From positions 5,022,001 to 5,086,000 of the forward strand of contig NZ_CP134876.1 in the NCBI RefSeq assembly GCF_032108445.1: a DNA stretch of 64,000 nucleotides, written 5' to 3'. The position numbers were made by a program, and so were the translations under genes. Within the stretch, counting starts at the first letter, position 1; every line of letters begins with the position of its first letter. The notes under the pieces are model-generated. The model was not told the origin of the DNA. It saw nothing but the letters and a program-made list of their open reading frames with translations, and searched no databases. Of this stretch, positions 25,185 to 34,702 are shown one piece after another. The stretch comes from Micromonospora halotolerans. Lineage in GTDB: Bacteria > Actinomycetota > Actinomycetes > Mycobacteriales > Micromonosporaceae.

Positions 25185-26819
25185 TCAGTCCCGGCCGCGC
25201 TGGGCGCGGTAGCGCCGGATCAGCGCGGCGGTGGACGAGTCCACGTCGCCGAGGTCCGCCCCGGCCCCGGTGAGCTTCGGGGCGAGCTGGTTGGCCATCA
25301 CCTTGCCCAGTTCCACGCCCCACTGGTCGAAGGCGTTGATGTCCCAGACCGCGGCCTCGGTGAAGACGATGTGCTCGTAGAGGGCGATGAGCTGGCCCAG
25401 CGTCGCCGGGGTCAGCTTCGGCGCGATGATCGACGTGGTCGGGTGGTTACCCGGCATCACCCGGTGCGGCACCACCTCAGGCGCGGTGCCCTCGGCCTCG
25501 ACCTGCTCCTTCGTGCGACCGAAGGCCAGCGCGGCGGTCTGCGCGAAGAAGTTCGACATGAACAGGTCGTGCATGTCGCCCAGGTCGTGGTTGGGCTGGC
25601 TGAACGCGATGAAGTCGGCCGGGATCAGCCGGGTGCCCTGGTGGATGAGTTGGTAGAAGGCGTGCTGACCGTTGGTGCCCGGCTCGCCCCAGAAGATCTC
25701 CCCGGTCGGGCAGGTGACCGGCCGGCCGTCCCGCGTCACCGACTTGCCGTTGCTCTCCATGGTGAGCTGCTGCAGGTAGGCCGGGAACCGGTGCAGGTAC
25801 TGGGCGTACGGCAGCACCGCGTGGGTCTCCGCGCCGAGGAAGTCCGTGTACCAGACGTTGAGCAGGCCGAGCAGCGCCGGCACGTTCCGCGCCACCGGCG
25901 TGGTCCGGAAGTGCTCGTCCACGGCGTGGTAGCCGGCCAGCAGCTCCCGGAACCGCTGCGGCCCGACCGACAGCATCACCGACAGCCCGACCGCGGAGGG
26001 CAGCGAGTAGCGCCCGCCCACCCAGTCCCAGAAGCCGAACATGTTCTCCGGGTCGATGCCGAAGTCGCGGACCCGCTGCTCGTTGGTGCTGACCGCGACG
26101 AAGTGCCGGGCCACCGCGCTGTCGTCGGCGTCCAGCCCGGCCAGCAGCCAGCGCCGGGCCTGGTCGGCGTTGGCCAGGGTCTCCTGCGTGGAGAAGGTCT
26201 TCGAGACCACCACGAACAGCGTGCTGGCCGGGTCCAGGTCGGTGGTCTTGTCGTGGATGTCGGTCGGGTCGATGTTGGACACGAACCGGCAGCTGATCCC
26301 CGCGTCCCGGTATGCCTTCAGCGCCTCGTACGCCATCACCGGCCCGAGATCCGAGCCGCCGATGCCGATGTTGACCACGGTGCTGATCCGCTCGCCGGTG
26401 TGGCCCCGCCAGGCGCCGGAGCGGACCCGCTCGGCGAACGCCGACATCCGGTCCAGCACGGCGTGCACGTCGGCGACGACGTCCTGACCGTCCACGGTGA
26501 GCGACGCCTCGCGGGGCAGGCGCAGGGCGGTGTGCAGCACGGCCCGGTCCTCGGTGGAGTTGATGTGCTCCCCGGCGAACATGGCGGCGATCCGGTCGGC
26601 CAGCCCGACCCGTTCGGCGAGCGCGGCCAGCAGGCCCAGCGTCTCGTCGGTGATCAGGTTCTTGCTGTAGTCGACGTGCAGGTCGGCGACCTCGCCGGTG
26701 AGCCGTTCACCCCGTTGCCCGTCCGCGTCGAACAGCTCCCGCAGGTGCATGCCGCGCATCGCCTCGGCGTGCTTGCGCAGGGCCTGCCATTCGTCCGTGG
26801 TGGTGACGTCCACAGCCAT
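25185..26819 (-). CDS. pgi: Glucose-6-phosphate isomerase
   Basis: Enzyme of 544 residues interconverting glucose-6-phosphate and fructose-6-phosphate in the cytoplasm. Signatures are [20 protein letters not shown], the catalytic-loop region [31 protein letters not shown] and the C-terminal [22 protein letters not shown] lies ahead of the ATG. Length is normal. It stands alone, not with zwf or tal genes. Confidence 0.97.
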   Translation of the reverse strand: MAVDVTTTDEWQALRKHAEAMRGMHLRELFDADGQRGERLTGEVADLHVDYSKNLITDETLGLLAALAERVGLADRIAAMFAGEHINSTEDRAVLHTALRLPREASLTVDGQDVVADVHAVLDRMSAFAERVRSGAWRGHTGERISTVVNIGIGGSDLGPVMAYEALKAYRDAGISCRFVSNIDPTDIHDKTTDLDPASTLFVVVSKTFSTQETLANADQARRWLLAGLDADDSAVARHFVAVSTNEQRVRDFGIDPENMFGFWDWVGGRYSLPSAVGLSVMLSVGPQRFRELLAGYHAVDEHFRTTPVARNVPALLGLLNVWYTDFLGAETHAVLPYAQYLHRFPAYLQQLTMESNGKSVTRDGRPVTCPTGEIFWGEPGTNGQHAFYQLIHQGTRLIPADFIAFSQPNHDLGDMHDLFMSNFFAQTAALAFGRTKEQVEAEGTAPEVVPHRVMPGNHPTTSIIAPKLTPATLGQLIALYEHIVFTEAAVWDINAFDQWGVELGKVMANQLAPKLTGAGADLGDVDSSTAALIRRYRAQRGRD

Positions 26820-27068
26820 CGGGTCGATCTTCTCCTTCACGACGGGTCTGCCGGCCGGGCCGGCGTCGCCCCGCTGCCGGCGACCCCACCAGCCTGCCAC
26901 CCGGAGCGGGCACGCGCGACGCGACCCGACATCGCCCACCCGGTGGGCCCCGTGGCGCCGCCACGGTGACACACCCCTGGGACACCTGTTCGACACGCCG
27001 GACACGGGGAGACACCGACTGGTCGCGGATCGTAAGCTCCGGAAGCTGACCGTACCGGAGGAGGGCCC

Positions 27069-29006
27069 ATGGCGACGGTGATCGGCCCCCGACACCCGTC
27101 CGACGAGGACGAGGCGGCGGAAGAATCGCCGCTGCCCGAGCTGGCGGACGGCCACTGGATGAACCGGGCCACCGAGTTCGCGCACACCAGCTTCTGGGCG
27201 GTGGCCCGCCGGCTGCCCGCGCTGGTCCGCGAGGCCGTCGGCCTGGCCTGGGCGACCAGCCGCCGGGACACCATCGCCTCGATCGGGCTCAACATCGCCG
27301 CCGGGGTGCTCACCACGCTCGGCCTGCTGGCCACCACCGGGGTGCTCCGACAGCTCTTCGCGGCCGGCCCCACGCCCGACCGGATCCGCGCGGCGCTGCC
27401 CGCCCTGCTGCTCGCCGCCGCCGCGGTGACCATGCGGGGGGCGCTGACCATCGCCGCCGGCTGGGCGCAGGCCCGGCTCATCCCGCAGATCAACTACCAG
27501 GTGGAGCTGCGGCTCTTCGAGACCACCACCGCGGTCGAACTGGCCGCCTTCGACGACGCCGGCTTCGCCGAGGAGATGGACCGGGCCCGGGACCGTGGCA
27601 TGGAAGAGGCGGCGTCGATCGTGGACCACACCGTCAACCTGGTCACCGGACTGGTGGGGGTGCTGGCCACCGCCGCCGCGGTCACGGTGATCCAGCCGGT
27701 GCTGCTGCCCTGCCTGCTGCTCGCGGCCGTGCCGGAGGCGGCCACCGCGGTGAAGATGGCCCGTCGGCAGTACCTCGCCCTGCTGGCCTGGATCACCCGG
27801 CGCCGCCGGATGTACCTGCTGGCCCGGCTGATGGCCGACCGGCACACCGCCGCCGAGATCCGCTCCTACCAGATGCGTGACTTCCTGCTGGCCGAGTACC
27901 ACCGGATGATGACCGTGGAGACCCGTGCCCAGCTGCGGCTGGCCCGCTCGCAGACCGTCACCCGTGCCATCGGCCTGTCGGTGACCGGGATCGCCGCGTT
28001 CGGCGTCTACGCCGTCCTGGGTGGCCTGCTGCTCGGCGGTGTGGTGGCGCTGGCCGCCGCGGCCACCGCGCTGCTCGCCCTCCAGTCCGCCCGGTCCAGC
28101 ATGCGCATGGCGGTGTTCGCCACCAACTCGCTCTACGAGGACGCGCTCTACTTCCAGGACTACCGCGACTTCCTGGACCGCGCCCGGCACCGGGTGCCCG
28201 CCGGCGGCACGCGGCCGGTCGACGGCTTCGACCGGATCGACCTCGACGGGGTCAGCCTCCGCTACCCGGACACCGAGACGGCCGCCGTCGACGAGGTCAG
28301 CCTGACCGTCCGGCGCGGCGAGGTGATCGCGCTGGTGGGGGAGAACGGCTCCGGCAAGACCACCCTGGCCAAGCTCATCGCCGGCCTCTACCGGCCCACC
28401 GCCGGAGTGATCCGCTGGGACGGGGTGGACGCCGCCGAGCTGGACCCCCGGCAGACCGCCGCGCAGGTGGCGGTGATGAGCCAGGACTGGTGGAGGTTCC
28501 CGTTCACCGCCCGCCAGAACATCCGCATCGGCCGGCATGACCGGCCCGCCGACCGCCCCGGCCCGGACGTCGAGGACGCGGCCCGGGACGCCGCCGCGCA
28601 CGACATGATCAGCGAGCTGCCGTTCGGGTACGACACGCTGCTGGACCGGCAGTTCAAGGACGGCCAGGACCTCTCCGGCGGGCAGTGGCAGCGGCTCGTG
28701 GCCGCCCGCGGTCTCTACCGCGACGCCCGCCTGCTGATCTGTGACGAGCCCTCGGCGGCCCTCGACGCGCGGGCCGAGCACGCCCTCTTCCAGCACCTGC
28801 GGCGGCACCCCGACCGGGCCGTCGTGCTCATCACCCACCGGCTGGCCAACGTCCGGCACGCCGACCGGATCTTCGTGCTGGACCACGGCCGGATCGTCCA
28901 GCAGGGGGACCACGACGAGCTGATGGCCCAGGAGGGCCTCTACCGGGAGCTGTTCGAGCTGCAGGCGGCCGGCTACCTGGCGCAGGCCGGGGAGGCCGGC
29001 GGCTGA
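27069..29006 (+). CDS. ABC exporter, fused permease and ATPase
   Basis: Protein of 645 residues. The N-terminal membrane domain of about six helices starts near residue 72 after a long acidic cytoplasmic lead. The ATPase has Walker [16 protein letters not shown], a Q-loop with [13 protein letters not shown], the signature [16 protein letters not shown] and Walker [14 protein letters not shown], in which Cys replaces the usual hydrophobic residue before Asp. GGAGGAGGG precedes the ATG. It likely exports a hydrophobic compound or peptide as a homodimer. No partner half-transporter or modification genes adjoin, so the substrate is unknown. Confidence 0.88.
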   Translation: MATVIGPRHPSDEDEAAEESPLPELADGHWMNRATEFAHTSFWAVARRLPALVREAVGLAWATSRRDTIASIGLNIAAGVLTTLGLLATTGVLRQLFAAGPTPDRIRAALPALLLAAAAVTMRGALTIAAGWAQARLIPQINYQVELRLFETTTAVELAAFDDAGFAEEMDRARDRGMEEAASIVDHTVNLVTGLVGVLATAAAVTVIQPVLLPCLLLAAVPEAATAVKMARRQYLALLAWITRRRRMYLLARLMADRHTAAEIRSYQMRDFLLAEYHRMMTVETRAQLRLARSQTVTRAIGLSVTGIAAFGVYAVLGGLLLGGVVALAAAATALLALQSARSSMRMAVFATNSLYEDALYFQDYRDFLDRARHRVPAGGTRPVDGFDRIDLDGVSLRYPDTETAAVDEVSLTVRRGEVIALVGENGSGKTTLAKLIAGLYRPTAGVIRWDGVDAAELDPRQTAAQVAVMSQDWWRFPFTARQNIRIGRHDRPADRPGPDVEDAARDAAAHDMISELPFGYDTLLDRQFKDGQDLSGGQWQRLVAARGLYRDARLLICDEPSAALDARAEHALFQHLRRHPDRAVVLITHRLANVRHADRIFVLDHGRIVQQGDHDELMAQEGLYRELFELQAAGYLAQAGEAGG

Positions 29007-29010
29007 GGGT

Positions 29011-29041
29011 TTGACCTCGAGCGCGCTCGAACTCCTACGGT
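29011..29041 (+). promoter_or_regulatory. MerR-type promoter with 19-bp spacer
   Basis: TTGACC (-35, 29011-29016) and TACGGT (-10, 29036-29041) are separated by 19 bases, which is too long for normal use and is the hallmark of MerR-family activation by DNA untwisting. The spacer contains a perfect 14-bp palindrome, TCGAGCGCGCTCGA (29017-29030). No MerR gene lies in this neighbourhood, so the regulator acts from elsewhere. Confidence 0.75.
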
Positions 29042-29093
29042 GACCGCACCGGCCGCCGCCCGGTCAGCGCGGCGTCACTTCCAGGGAGCCCCC

Positions 29094-30143
29094 ATGCGTC
29101 ACCGTGTCCTCGGCGGCACCGGCATCCAGGTCAGCGTGCACTGCCTCGGCACCATGATGTTCGGCGCGGTCGGCAACCCCGACCACGACGACTGCGCCCG
29201 GATCATCCACACCGCCCTCGACCGGGGGATCAACTTCGTGGACACCGCCGACATGTACTCGGCGGGCGAGTCGGAGGTGATCGTCGGCAAGGCGCTGCGG
29301 GGCCGGCGCGACGACGTGGTCCTGGCCACCAAGGTGCACTTCCCGATGGGGGAGGGGCCCAACCGCGGCGGGAACTCGCGGCGCTGGATCGTCCGCGCGG
29401 TCGAGGACAGCCTCCGCCGCCTCGGCACCGACTGGATCGACCTCTACCAGGTGCACCGGCCCGACCACACCACGGACGTCGAGGAGACCCTCGGGGCGCT
29501 CACCGACCTGGTGCGGGCCGGCAAGATCCGGGCGTTCGGCTGCTCGACCTTCCCGGCCGAGGAGATCGTCGAGGCGCAGCACGTGGCGGAGCGGCGGGCG
29601 CTCGGCCGGTTCCGCACCGAGCAGCCGCCGTACTCGATCCTGGCCCGCGGGATCGAGACCGCGGTCCTGCCGGTCTGCCGGCGGTACGGGATGGGCGTGC
29701 TGGTGTGGAGCCCGCTGGCCTCCGGTTTCCTCACCGGGCGGTATCGGCAGGGTGCGGCCGTCGACCTCACCGCCGGCCGGCCGGCGCGCACCCCGGCCCG
29801 GTTCGACCCGGCGCTGCCCGGCAACGCCGCCAAGTACGCCGCCGTCGAGGAACTGGTCGCGCTCGCCGAGGACGTCGGCTGCTCGCTGCCCGAGCTGGCC
29901 GTCGCGTTCACCGCGGCGCACCCGGCCGTCACGTCGACGATCATCGGGCCGCGCACGCTGGAGCAGCTGGAGGGGCTGCTCAAGGGTGCGGCGCTCACGC
30001 TGGACGACGCGGTGCTGGACCGGATCGATGAGATCGTCCCGCCCGGCACGAACCTCTACCAGCCGGACGGCGTCTGGTCCCCGCCCGCGCTGACCGACCC
30101 GGCACTGCGCCGCCGTCCCCTGGCGGAGCGCGCCGCCGCCTGA
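29094..30143 (+). CDS. Aldo/keto reductase
   Basis: Protein of 349 residues with the AKR barrel and catalytic tetrad: NFVDTADMYSAGESE supplies Asp and Tyr, ATKVHFPMG the Lys and YQVHRPD the His. NADPH binding is suggested by TIIGPRTLEQLEGL near the end. It reduces aldehydes or ketones. AGGGAGC precedes the ATG. A MerR-type promoter just upstream suggests induction by electrophilic, redox or drug stress. It belongs to the YghZ/Gsp69-like AKR branch by general appearance. Confidence 0.92.
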   Translation: MRHRVLGGTGIQVSVHCLGTMMFGAVGNPDHDDCARIIHTALDRGINFVDTADMYSAGESEVIVGKALRGRRDDVVLATKVHFPMGEGPNRGGNSRRWIVRAVEDSLRRLGTDWIDLYQVHRPDHTTDVEETLGALTDLVRAGKIRAFGCSTFPAEEIVEAQHVAERRALGRFRTEQPPYSILARGIETAVLPVCRRYGMGVLVWSPLASGFLTGRYRQGAAVDLTAGRPARTPARFDPALPGNAAKYAAVEELVALAEDVGCSLPELAVAFTAAHPAVTSTIIGPRTLEQLEGLLKGAALTLDDAVLDRIDEIVPPGTNLYQPDGVWSPPALTDPALRRRPLAERAAA

Positions 30144-30288
30144 CCCGACCGGGACAGGCGCCGTCCCGCGGCCGGGCGTGCCGCCGCCGGACCGGAGCGG
30201 GACCGCCGGAGCGCCGGGGCGCGCCGGCGGTGGCCGGTGGGCCGAGACGGCGTTGCCGCCGTCGCCGTCCTCGGGCAGGATGCGCGGA

Positions 30289-31356
30289 ATGGCCCGCCCG
30301 TCCGTCCGCCACGCCACCGCCGTCGCGGCCGTGCTCGCCCTGCTCGCCGCCGGCTGCGCCGAACCGGCAGGCCCGCCGGCCGCCGCGCCGACGCCCACCG
30401 GCGGGGTCGCCGCGACGCCGGCCCGGCCGGCCGTGCCGTCGCCCGTCCCGGCCGCCCGCGCCGGGCTCGGCGGCCGGCCGAGCCCGAGCGCCCGGCCGTG
30501 CGGGGTCTTCCCGGCGGACAACGTCTGGCACGCCGACGTCTCCCGGCTGCCGGTGCACCCGCGCTCGGCCGCGATGGTCGGCACGATCGGCGGCGGCGCC
30601 ACGGTGCACGCCGACTTCGGCTCCGGCCGCTGGGAGGGCGCGCCGATCGGCATCCCGGTCACCGTCGTCCCCGCCGGCCAGCGGCGGGTCCCGGTCAGCT
30701 TCGAGTACGCCGACGAGAGCGACCCGGGGCCGTACCCGGTCCCGCCGGACGCGGCGGTCGAGGGTGGACCGAACGGCACCGGCGACCGGCACGTGATCGT
30801 CTGGGACCGGGCGGCCTGCCGGGCGTACGAGCTGTTCGACGCGCACCGGTCCGGCGCCGGCTGGCGGGCCGGCTCGGGCGCCGTCTTCGATCTGCGGTCG
30901 AACAGGCTGCGCCGGGCCGGCTGGACCTCCGCCGACGCGGCCGGACTGTCCATCCTGGCCGGGTTGGTCCGCTACGACGAGGTGGCCGCCGGCCGGATCG
31001 ACCACGCGCTGCGGGTGACCGTGCCGCGCACCCGGACCGGCTGGACCTGGCCGGCCACCCACTCCGCCTCGTCGGCGACCGACCCGGCGCTGCCGCAGCT
31101 CGGCCAGCGACTGCGCCTCAAGCGCTCGGTGGACCTGTCCGGGCTGCCCCGGCAGGCCCGGATCGTCGCCGAGGCGATGCGGCGTCACGGGCTGATCGTC
31201 GCCGACCACGGCTCGGCCTGGTTCGTCTCGGGCGCCCCCGACCCGCGCTGGGACAACGACGCCCTGCACGCCCTCGGCGGTCTGCGCGGCAGCGACTTCG
31301 AGGTGGTGGACGCCGCGGGGCTGATGGTGAGCGGCGGGTCGGGCGCCACCCGCTGA
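30289..31356 (+). CDS. Secreted lipoprotein of unknown function
   Basis: Protein of 355 residues. The signal peptide ends in LALLAAGC with Cys23 as lipid anchor, followed by a Pro/Ala/Thr-rich spacer of about 70 residues. The globular part begins at CGVFPADNVWHADVSRLPVH and includes GAPIGIPVTVVP, GDRHVIVWDRAACRAYELFD and AEAMRRHGLIVADHGSAW. I recognise this as a widespread actinobacterial and environmental family without known function. The ATG at 30289 is chosen because CAGGAT lies seven bases upstream. ATG 30280 is an alternative. Cell-surface location is inferred. Confidence 0.72.
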   Translation: MARPSVRHATAVAAVLALLAAGCAEPAGPPAAAPTPTGGVAATPARPAVPSPVPAARAGLGGRPSPSARPCGVFPADNVWHADVSRLPVHPRSAAMVGTIGGGATVHADFGSGRWEGAPIGIPVTVVPAGQRRVPVSFEYADESDPGPYPVPPDAAVEGGPNGTGDRHVIVWDRAACRAYELFDAHRSGAGWRAGSGAVFDLRSNRLRRAGWTSADAAGLSILAGLVRYDEVAAGRIDHALRVTVPRTRTGWTWPATHSASSATDPALPQLGQRLRLKRSVDLSGLPRQARIVAEAMRRHGLIVADHGSAWFVSGAPDPRWDNDALHALGGLRGSDFEVVDAAGLMVSGGSGATR

Positions 31357-31398
31357 TATCCCTCGCCGGACCCGGGCCGGTCGGGTCACACTGTCCGG

Positions 31399-31947
31399 GT
31401 GGATCATCGTGACCTGGTACGGGTCAGCAAGCGGATGTCGCTGGCTCTGCGCCACCGCCCCGACCGGTTCCACCTGGCGCTCGACGGGGCCGGCTGGGTG
31501 CCGGTCGCCGACCTGCTCGCCGCGCTGCGGATCACCCGGGCCGACCTGGACGCCGTGGTGGCCGGCAACGACAAGCAGCGCTTCGCCGTCGAACGCGGCC
31601 CCGACGGGGTCGACCGGATCCGGGCCAGTCAGGGCCACTCCGTCCCGGTCGACCTGGGCCTGGCCCCGACGACCCCGCCGGACCGGCTGTTCCACGGCAC
31701 CAGCGAGGCCGTCCTGCCCGCGATCCGCGCCGAGGGGCTGCGCCGGGGGCGCCGCCACCACGTGCACCTGTCTCCCGACGAGGAGACCGCCCGCCGAGTC
31801 GGCGCCCGCCGCGGCGACGCCGTGGTGATCCTCACGATCGACGCGGCCGCCATGTCCGCCAACGGCTACCCCTTCTACCGCAGCGCCAACGGCGTCTGGC
31901 TCACCGACACCGTCCCACCCGCCTACCTCACGGCCCCGGCCGGTTGA
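31399..31947 (+). CDS. kptA: RNA 2'-phosphotransferase (Tpt1/KptA)
   Basis: Protein of 182 residues that moves an internal RNA 2'-phosphate to NAD, giving ADP-ribose 1'',2''-cyclic phosphate and nicotinamide. Motifs are SKRMSLALRHRP with the first Arg, IRASQGHS, LFHGTSEAVLPAI, HHVHLS and YRSANGVWLTDTVPP. Bacteria lack the tRNA splicing step that needs this enzyme in yeast, so the native role may be RNA-end ADP-ribosylation or repair. No Shine-Dalgarno is seen. CACACT six bases before the GTG suggests leaderless expression. Confidence 0.92.
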   Translation: MDHRDLVRVSKRMSLALRHRPDRFHLALDGAGWVPVADLLAALRITRADLDAVVAGNDKQRFAVERGPDGVDRIRASQGHSVPVDLGLAPTTPPDRLFHGTSEAVLPAIRAEGLRRGRRHHVHLSPDEETARRVGARRGDAVVILTIDAAAMSANGYPFYRSANGVWLTDTVPPAYLTAPAG

Positions 31948-32020
31948 TCATGACGATGACCGCCGACCGCGGCGTGTCGGGGCGAGAACGTCATGGTCGA
32001 CGCGGTGACGGTGGGGTGGG

Positions 32021-33292
32021 TCAGTGCGCCGTGACCGGGTGGTGGACGACGGCGTCGAAGAGGTAGGCGAGGGTGTTCGGGGCGGCCCGGTCGGGCTGGG
32101 TCGCGCCCGTGGTGTCGGTGGCGCGAGCGCGGAGGGTGAACCGGCCCGGCGCCGGGGGGCGCCAGCGCACCGTCCAGCGCTGCCAGGCCCCGCCCCGGTC
32201 GGCCGCCACCAGGTCGGCCGGGCGCCAGCCGTCGCCGGTGTCCACCTCGACCCGCTCGATCGGGCCGTTGCCGGACCAGGACCGGCCGTGCAGCAGCACC
32301 TCGGCGCCGGCCGGCACGCGGGCGTCCCAGGCCAGCTCGAACGCGCTCTTCACCAGCTGCGCGCCCAGCACCGTGCCCCCGGCCGGGTGCCCCGGGCCGA
32401 ACATCCGGTAGAACCGGGTGTTCCACGGGGAGAAGAGGGGTGTGGTGGAGACCTCGACCGGGCCCACCCACTTGATCGAGGCGATGCCGATCCAGCCGGG
32501 CACCACGAGGCGGACCGGGAAACCGTGGTCGGGCGGGAGCGGCTCGCCGTTCATCTCGTACGCCAGCAGCACGTCGTCGAGGGCCTTGGCGATCGGCAGC
32601 GGGCGGCGTACGCGGCCCAGGTTGATCCCGCCGGTCACGTAGTCCGGGTCCAGCCCCTCGGGCATCACGTCGACCGCGTCGTCCCGCAGCCCGGCCAGGC
32701 GCAGCACGGTGCCCAGCCGGACGCCGCGCCAGCGGGCCACGCCCACCCCGCCCAGCCCCCAGGCCACCCCCGGGGCCGGCTCGCCCTGCTGCTCGGCGAA
32801 GTAGCGCCGCCCGTTACCGGCGCACTCGAGGAGCGCGTCGCTCTCCTCGGCGGGCAGCCGGCGCAGCTCGTCGAGGCTGAACTCGACCGGGGTGTCCCGG
32901 GTGGGCGCGCCCCGCAGCCCGGTGCCGAACAGGCGCAGCCGCCAGGAGTCGGCGTCCAGCCGGGGCGTCTCGGTGTGGTTGCGGACGAAGAACCGGTCGT
33001 TCGGCACCACGTACCCCTGCCCGGCGAGCGCCGTCCAGCGCATCTCGGCGTTGGTGTCCAGCGGGCGCAGCAGCTCCGGCGGCAGCGGCTTGGCGATCGG
33101 CGTACCGGGATCGACGCCGACCGGCGCGGACGCCATGGCGACCGGCTCGCGCTCGGCCGCGGCGGCGGTCAGGGCGGCCATGGCCGCCCCCAGCTCCAGC
33201 AGCCGGTCGCGGTCCACGCCCGCGCCGCGGGCCTCCCCGGCGAGCCACTGCCGGCTCCGGCGGGTGTCGTGGTCGGCTTCGGCGTGGGACAC
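32021..33292 (-). CDS. Sulfite-oxidase-family molybdopterin enzyme
   Basis: Protein of 423 residues. The molybdopterin domain contains the molybdenum-ligand cysteine in DALLECAGNGRRYF, PNDRFFVRNHTETP at its start, and VRLVVPGWIGIASIKWV. The C-terminal immunoglobulin-like dimerisation domain runs from about residue 300 (LLHGRSWSGNGPIERVEVD). No heme domain or Tat signal is seen, so it is probably cytoplasmic and resembles plant-type sulfite oxidase. The GTG at 33292 is used because GGAGG lies seven bases upstream. The mod operon at 1147-3781 could supply its metal. Confidence 0.9.
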   Translation of the reverse strand: MSHAEADHDTRRSRQWLAGEARGAGVDRDRLLELGAAMAALTAAAAEREPVAMASAPVGVDPGTPIAKPLPPELLRPLDTNAEMRWTALAGQGYVVPNDRFFVRNHTETPRLDADSWRLRLFGTGLRGAPTRDTPVEFSLDELRRLPAEESDALLECAGNGRRYFAEQQGEPAPGVAWGLGGVGVARWRGVRLGTVLRLAGLRDDAVDVMPEGLDPDYVTGGINLGRVRRPLPIAKALDDVLLAYEMNGEPLPPDHGFPVRLVVPGWIGIASIKWVGPVEVSTTPLFSPWNTRFYRMFGPGHPAGGTVLGAQLVKSAFELAWDARVPAGAEVLLHGRSWSGNGPIERVEVDTGDGWRPADLVAADRGGAWQRWTVRWRPPAPGRFTLRARATDTTGATQPDRAAPNTLAYLFDAVVHHPVTAH

Positions 33293-33325
33293 GGGTAACC
33301 TCCGGAGGCTCGGCGACGCTGCCAT

Positions 33326-33344
33326 TCCTATTCAATCAGTGGGA
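33326..33344 (-). promoter_or_regulatory. Operator-like imperfect dyad before the sulfite-oxidase gene
   Basis: A 19-base element TCCTATTCAATCAGTGGGA (plus strand) has six of nine symmetric pairs complementary, in an AT-rich island within GC-rich DNA, 34 bases before the GTG start. It may combine a promoter with a repressor site. The regulator is unknown. Confidence 0.35.
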
Positions 33345-33467
33345 CTTTTCGTCGATATCTCGCAGGTCGGGGTCAGGCGGTGGGCACGCCGAGGTGGTCG
33401 AGCAGCCGCCGCAGCAGCGGCCCGACGCTGAGCGGGGCAACCGCCTCCGCCGGCGTGCTGGCCGGGG

Positions 33468-33983
33468 TCAGTCGCCGTGGTGGCCGGCGAGGAAATCGGC
33501 CAGCACCCGGGTGTGCGTGGAGAACGCCAGCTCGACCGGCTCGGTGAGGACCAGCCACTCGGTGGCCTCCTCGGTCGGCGCCGACGGAGGCAGGTCACCG
33601 ACCGGCCGCTCGGGCAGCACGCCGAAGACCATCATGGTGCCGCCGGCCGGCGCCCCGTGCACCGCGAACAGCCGCGCCTCCTCGGCCTCGGCGAGCAGGC
33701 CGGTCTCCTCCCGCAGCTCGCGGACCAGCGCCTCGGACCACTCCTCGCCGTACTCGATGAAGCCGCCCGGCAGGGCGAGTTGGCCGCGGGCCGGCTCGAT
33801 GTCCCGGCGGACCACCACCACGCCGACGCCGTCCGGGGTGCGGACCGGCAGCACGGCCACCGCGACGGGCAGCGGGTTGCGCCACACCGTCTCCCCACAG
33901 GCCGGGCAGACGCGCGGCCACCCGGCCTCCGCCGGGTAGGCCACGCCGCAGGACGAGCAGTGCGAGTACGCGGCGGAGGTCAC
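33468..33983 (-). CDS. NUDIX hydrolase with N-terminal zinc ribbon
   Basis: Protein of 171 residues. The Nudix box is complete: GGFIEYGEEWSEALVRELREE followed by TGL. An N-terminal zinc ribbon is formed by CSSC and CPAC. This layout resembles NADH pyrophosphatase-like and ADP-ribose-hydrolysing members, so it may cleave NADH, NAD caps or ADP-ribose. The GTG start at 33983 is the only one before the ribbon. It lies in a neighbourhood rich in NAD and ADP-ribose genes. Confidence 0.9.
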   Translation of the reverse strand: MTSAAYSHCSSCGVAYPAEAGWPRVCPACGETVWRNPLPVAVAVLPVRTPDGVGVVVVRRDIEPARGQLALPGGFIEYGEEWSEALVRELREETGLLAEAEEARLFAVHGAPAGGTMMVFGVLPERPVGDLPPSAPTEEATEWLVLTEPVELAFSTHTRVLADFLAGHHGD

Positions 33984-34023
33984 GCCGCTGCACGTTACCC
34001 GCCCGGCCGCCCGGCTGCGCCCG

Positions 34024-34581
34024 TCACCCGTCCGCGCGGAGGGCGGCCCGGGCCTCCATGAGGGCGAAGCCGAGCAGGTTGTCGCCCCGCCACCGCGCCG
34101 GGTCCGCGGCGCGCGGGTCGTCGGCCGCCAGCCCGATGCCCCAGATGCGGTCCACCGGGCTCGCCTCGACCAGCACCCGCTCGCCGGTGCCGAGCAGGAA
34201 GCGGCCCAGCTGCTCGTGCTGGCCGAACTTCGCCACGCTGCCGGCCACCACGACGTCGTAGCGGCGGGCCGCCCAGATCGCCTCGTCGAAGCCGCGGACC
34301 TGCCGGCCGAGCGCCTTGGCCCGCTGCGGGTGCGTGGCGGTCAGCACCCGCTCGGCGATCCCGTCGTCGCCGAACAGGGTGGCCTTGTGCCACATCATCC
34401 AGTGCTCGGCGGTGGCGTACGTGCGGCCGTCGACCGTGAACGGCGCGGGCCACCACTGGCTCAGGCAGCCGGCGCCGACGCTGCCGTCACGCTGCGGGCG
34501 GTGCCCCCAGAAGTGCAGGTATCTGACCGGGGCTCCGGAGTGGACGGCGGCGGTCAGCTCGGCGACGGATCGGATCGGCAC
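34024..34581 (-). CDS. NADAR-family (YbiA-like) N-glycosidase
   Basis: Protein of 185 residues. NADAR motifs are YLHFWGHRP near the start, LSQWWPAPFTVDGRTYATAE, EHWMMWHKATLFGD, FDEAIWAARRYDVVVAG and DRIWGIGLA near the end. NADAR enzymes act on ADP-ribose-linked or riboflavin-type N-glycosides, and some remove ADP-ribose from guanine in DNA as antidotes to DarT toxins. The GTG at 34581 is chosen because CAGACT lies seven bases upstream. Longer frames extend into the divergent gene region. It is divergent from the small gene at 34703. Confidence 0.88.
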   Translation of the reverse strand: MPIRSVAELTAAVHSGAPVRYLHFWGHRPQRDGSVGAGCLSQWWPAPFTVDGRTYATAEHWMMWHKATLFGDDGIAERVLTATHPQRAKALGRQVRGFDEAIWAARRYDVVVAGSVAKFGQHEQLGRFLLGTGERVLVEASPVDRIWGIGLAADDPRAADPARWRGDNLLGFALMEARAALRADG

Positions 34582-34702
34582 GCTCGCCAGTCTGCCCGAG
34601 GGCACCGACAGGTCGCCGCCGCATTTCCCCGGGCCGGAATCCCGTCGCGGCGCCACGTCGCCACCGATAACCTGCCCGGACCTGACGTGGAAGGAGGAGA
34701 CG

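Noticed and set aside
33293..33330. A sigma-R type promoter (GGAAT with GTT) before the sulfite-oxidase-like gene
   Set aside because: GGAAT and GTT are 24 bases apart instead of the required 18 or so.
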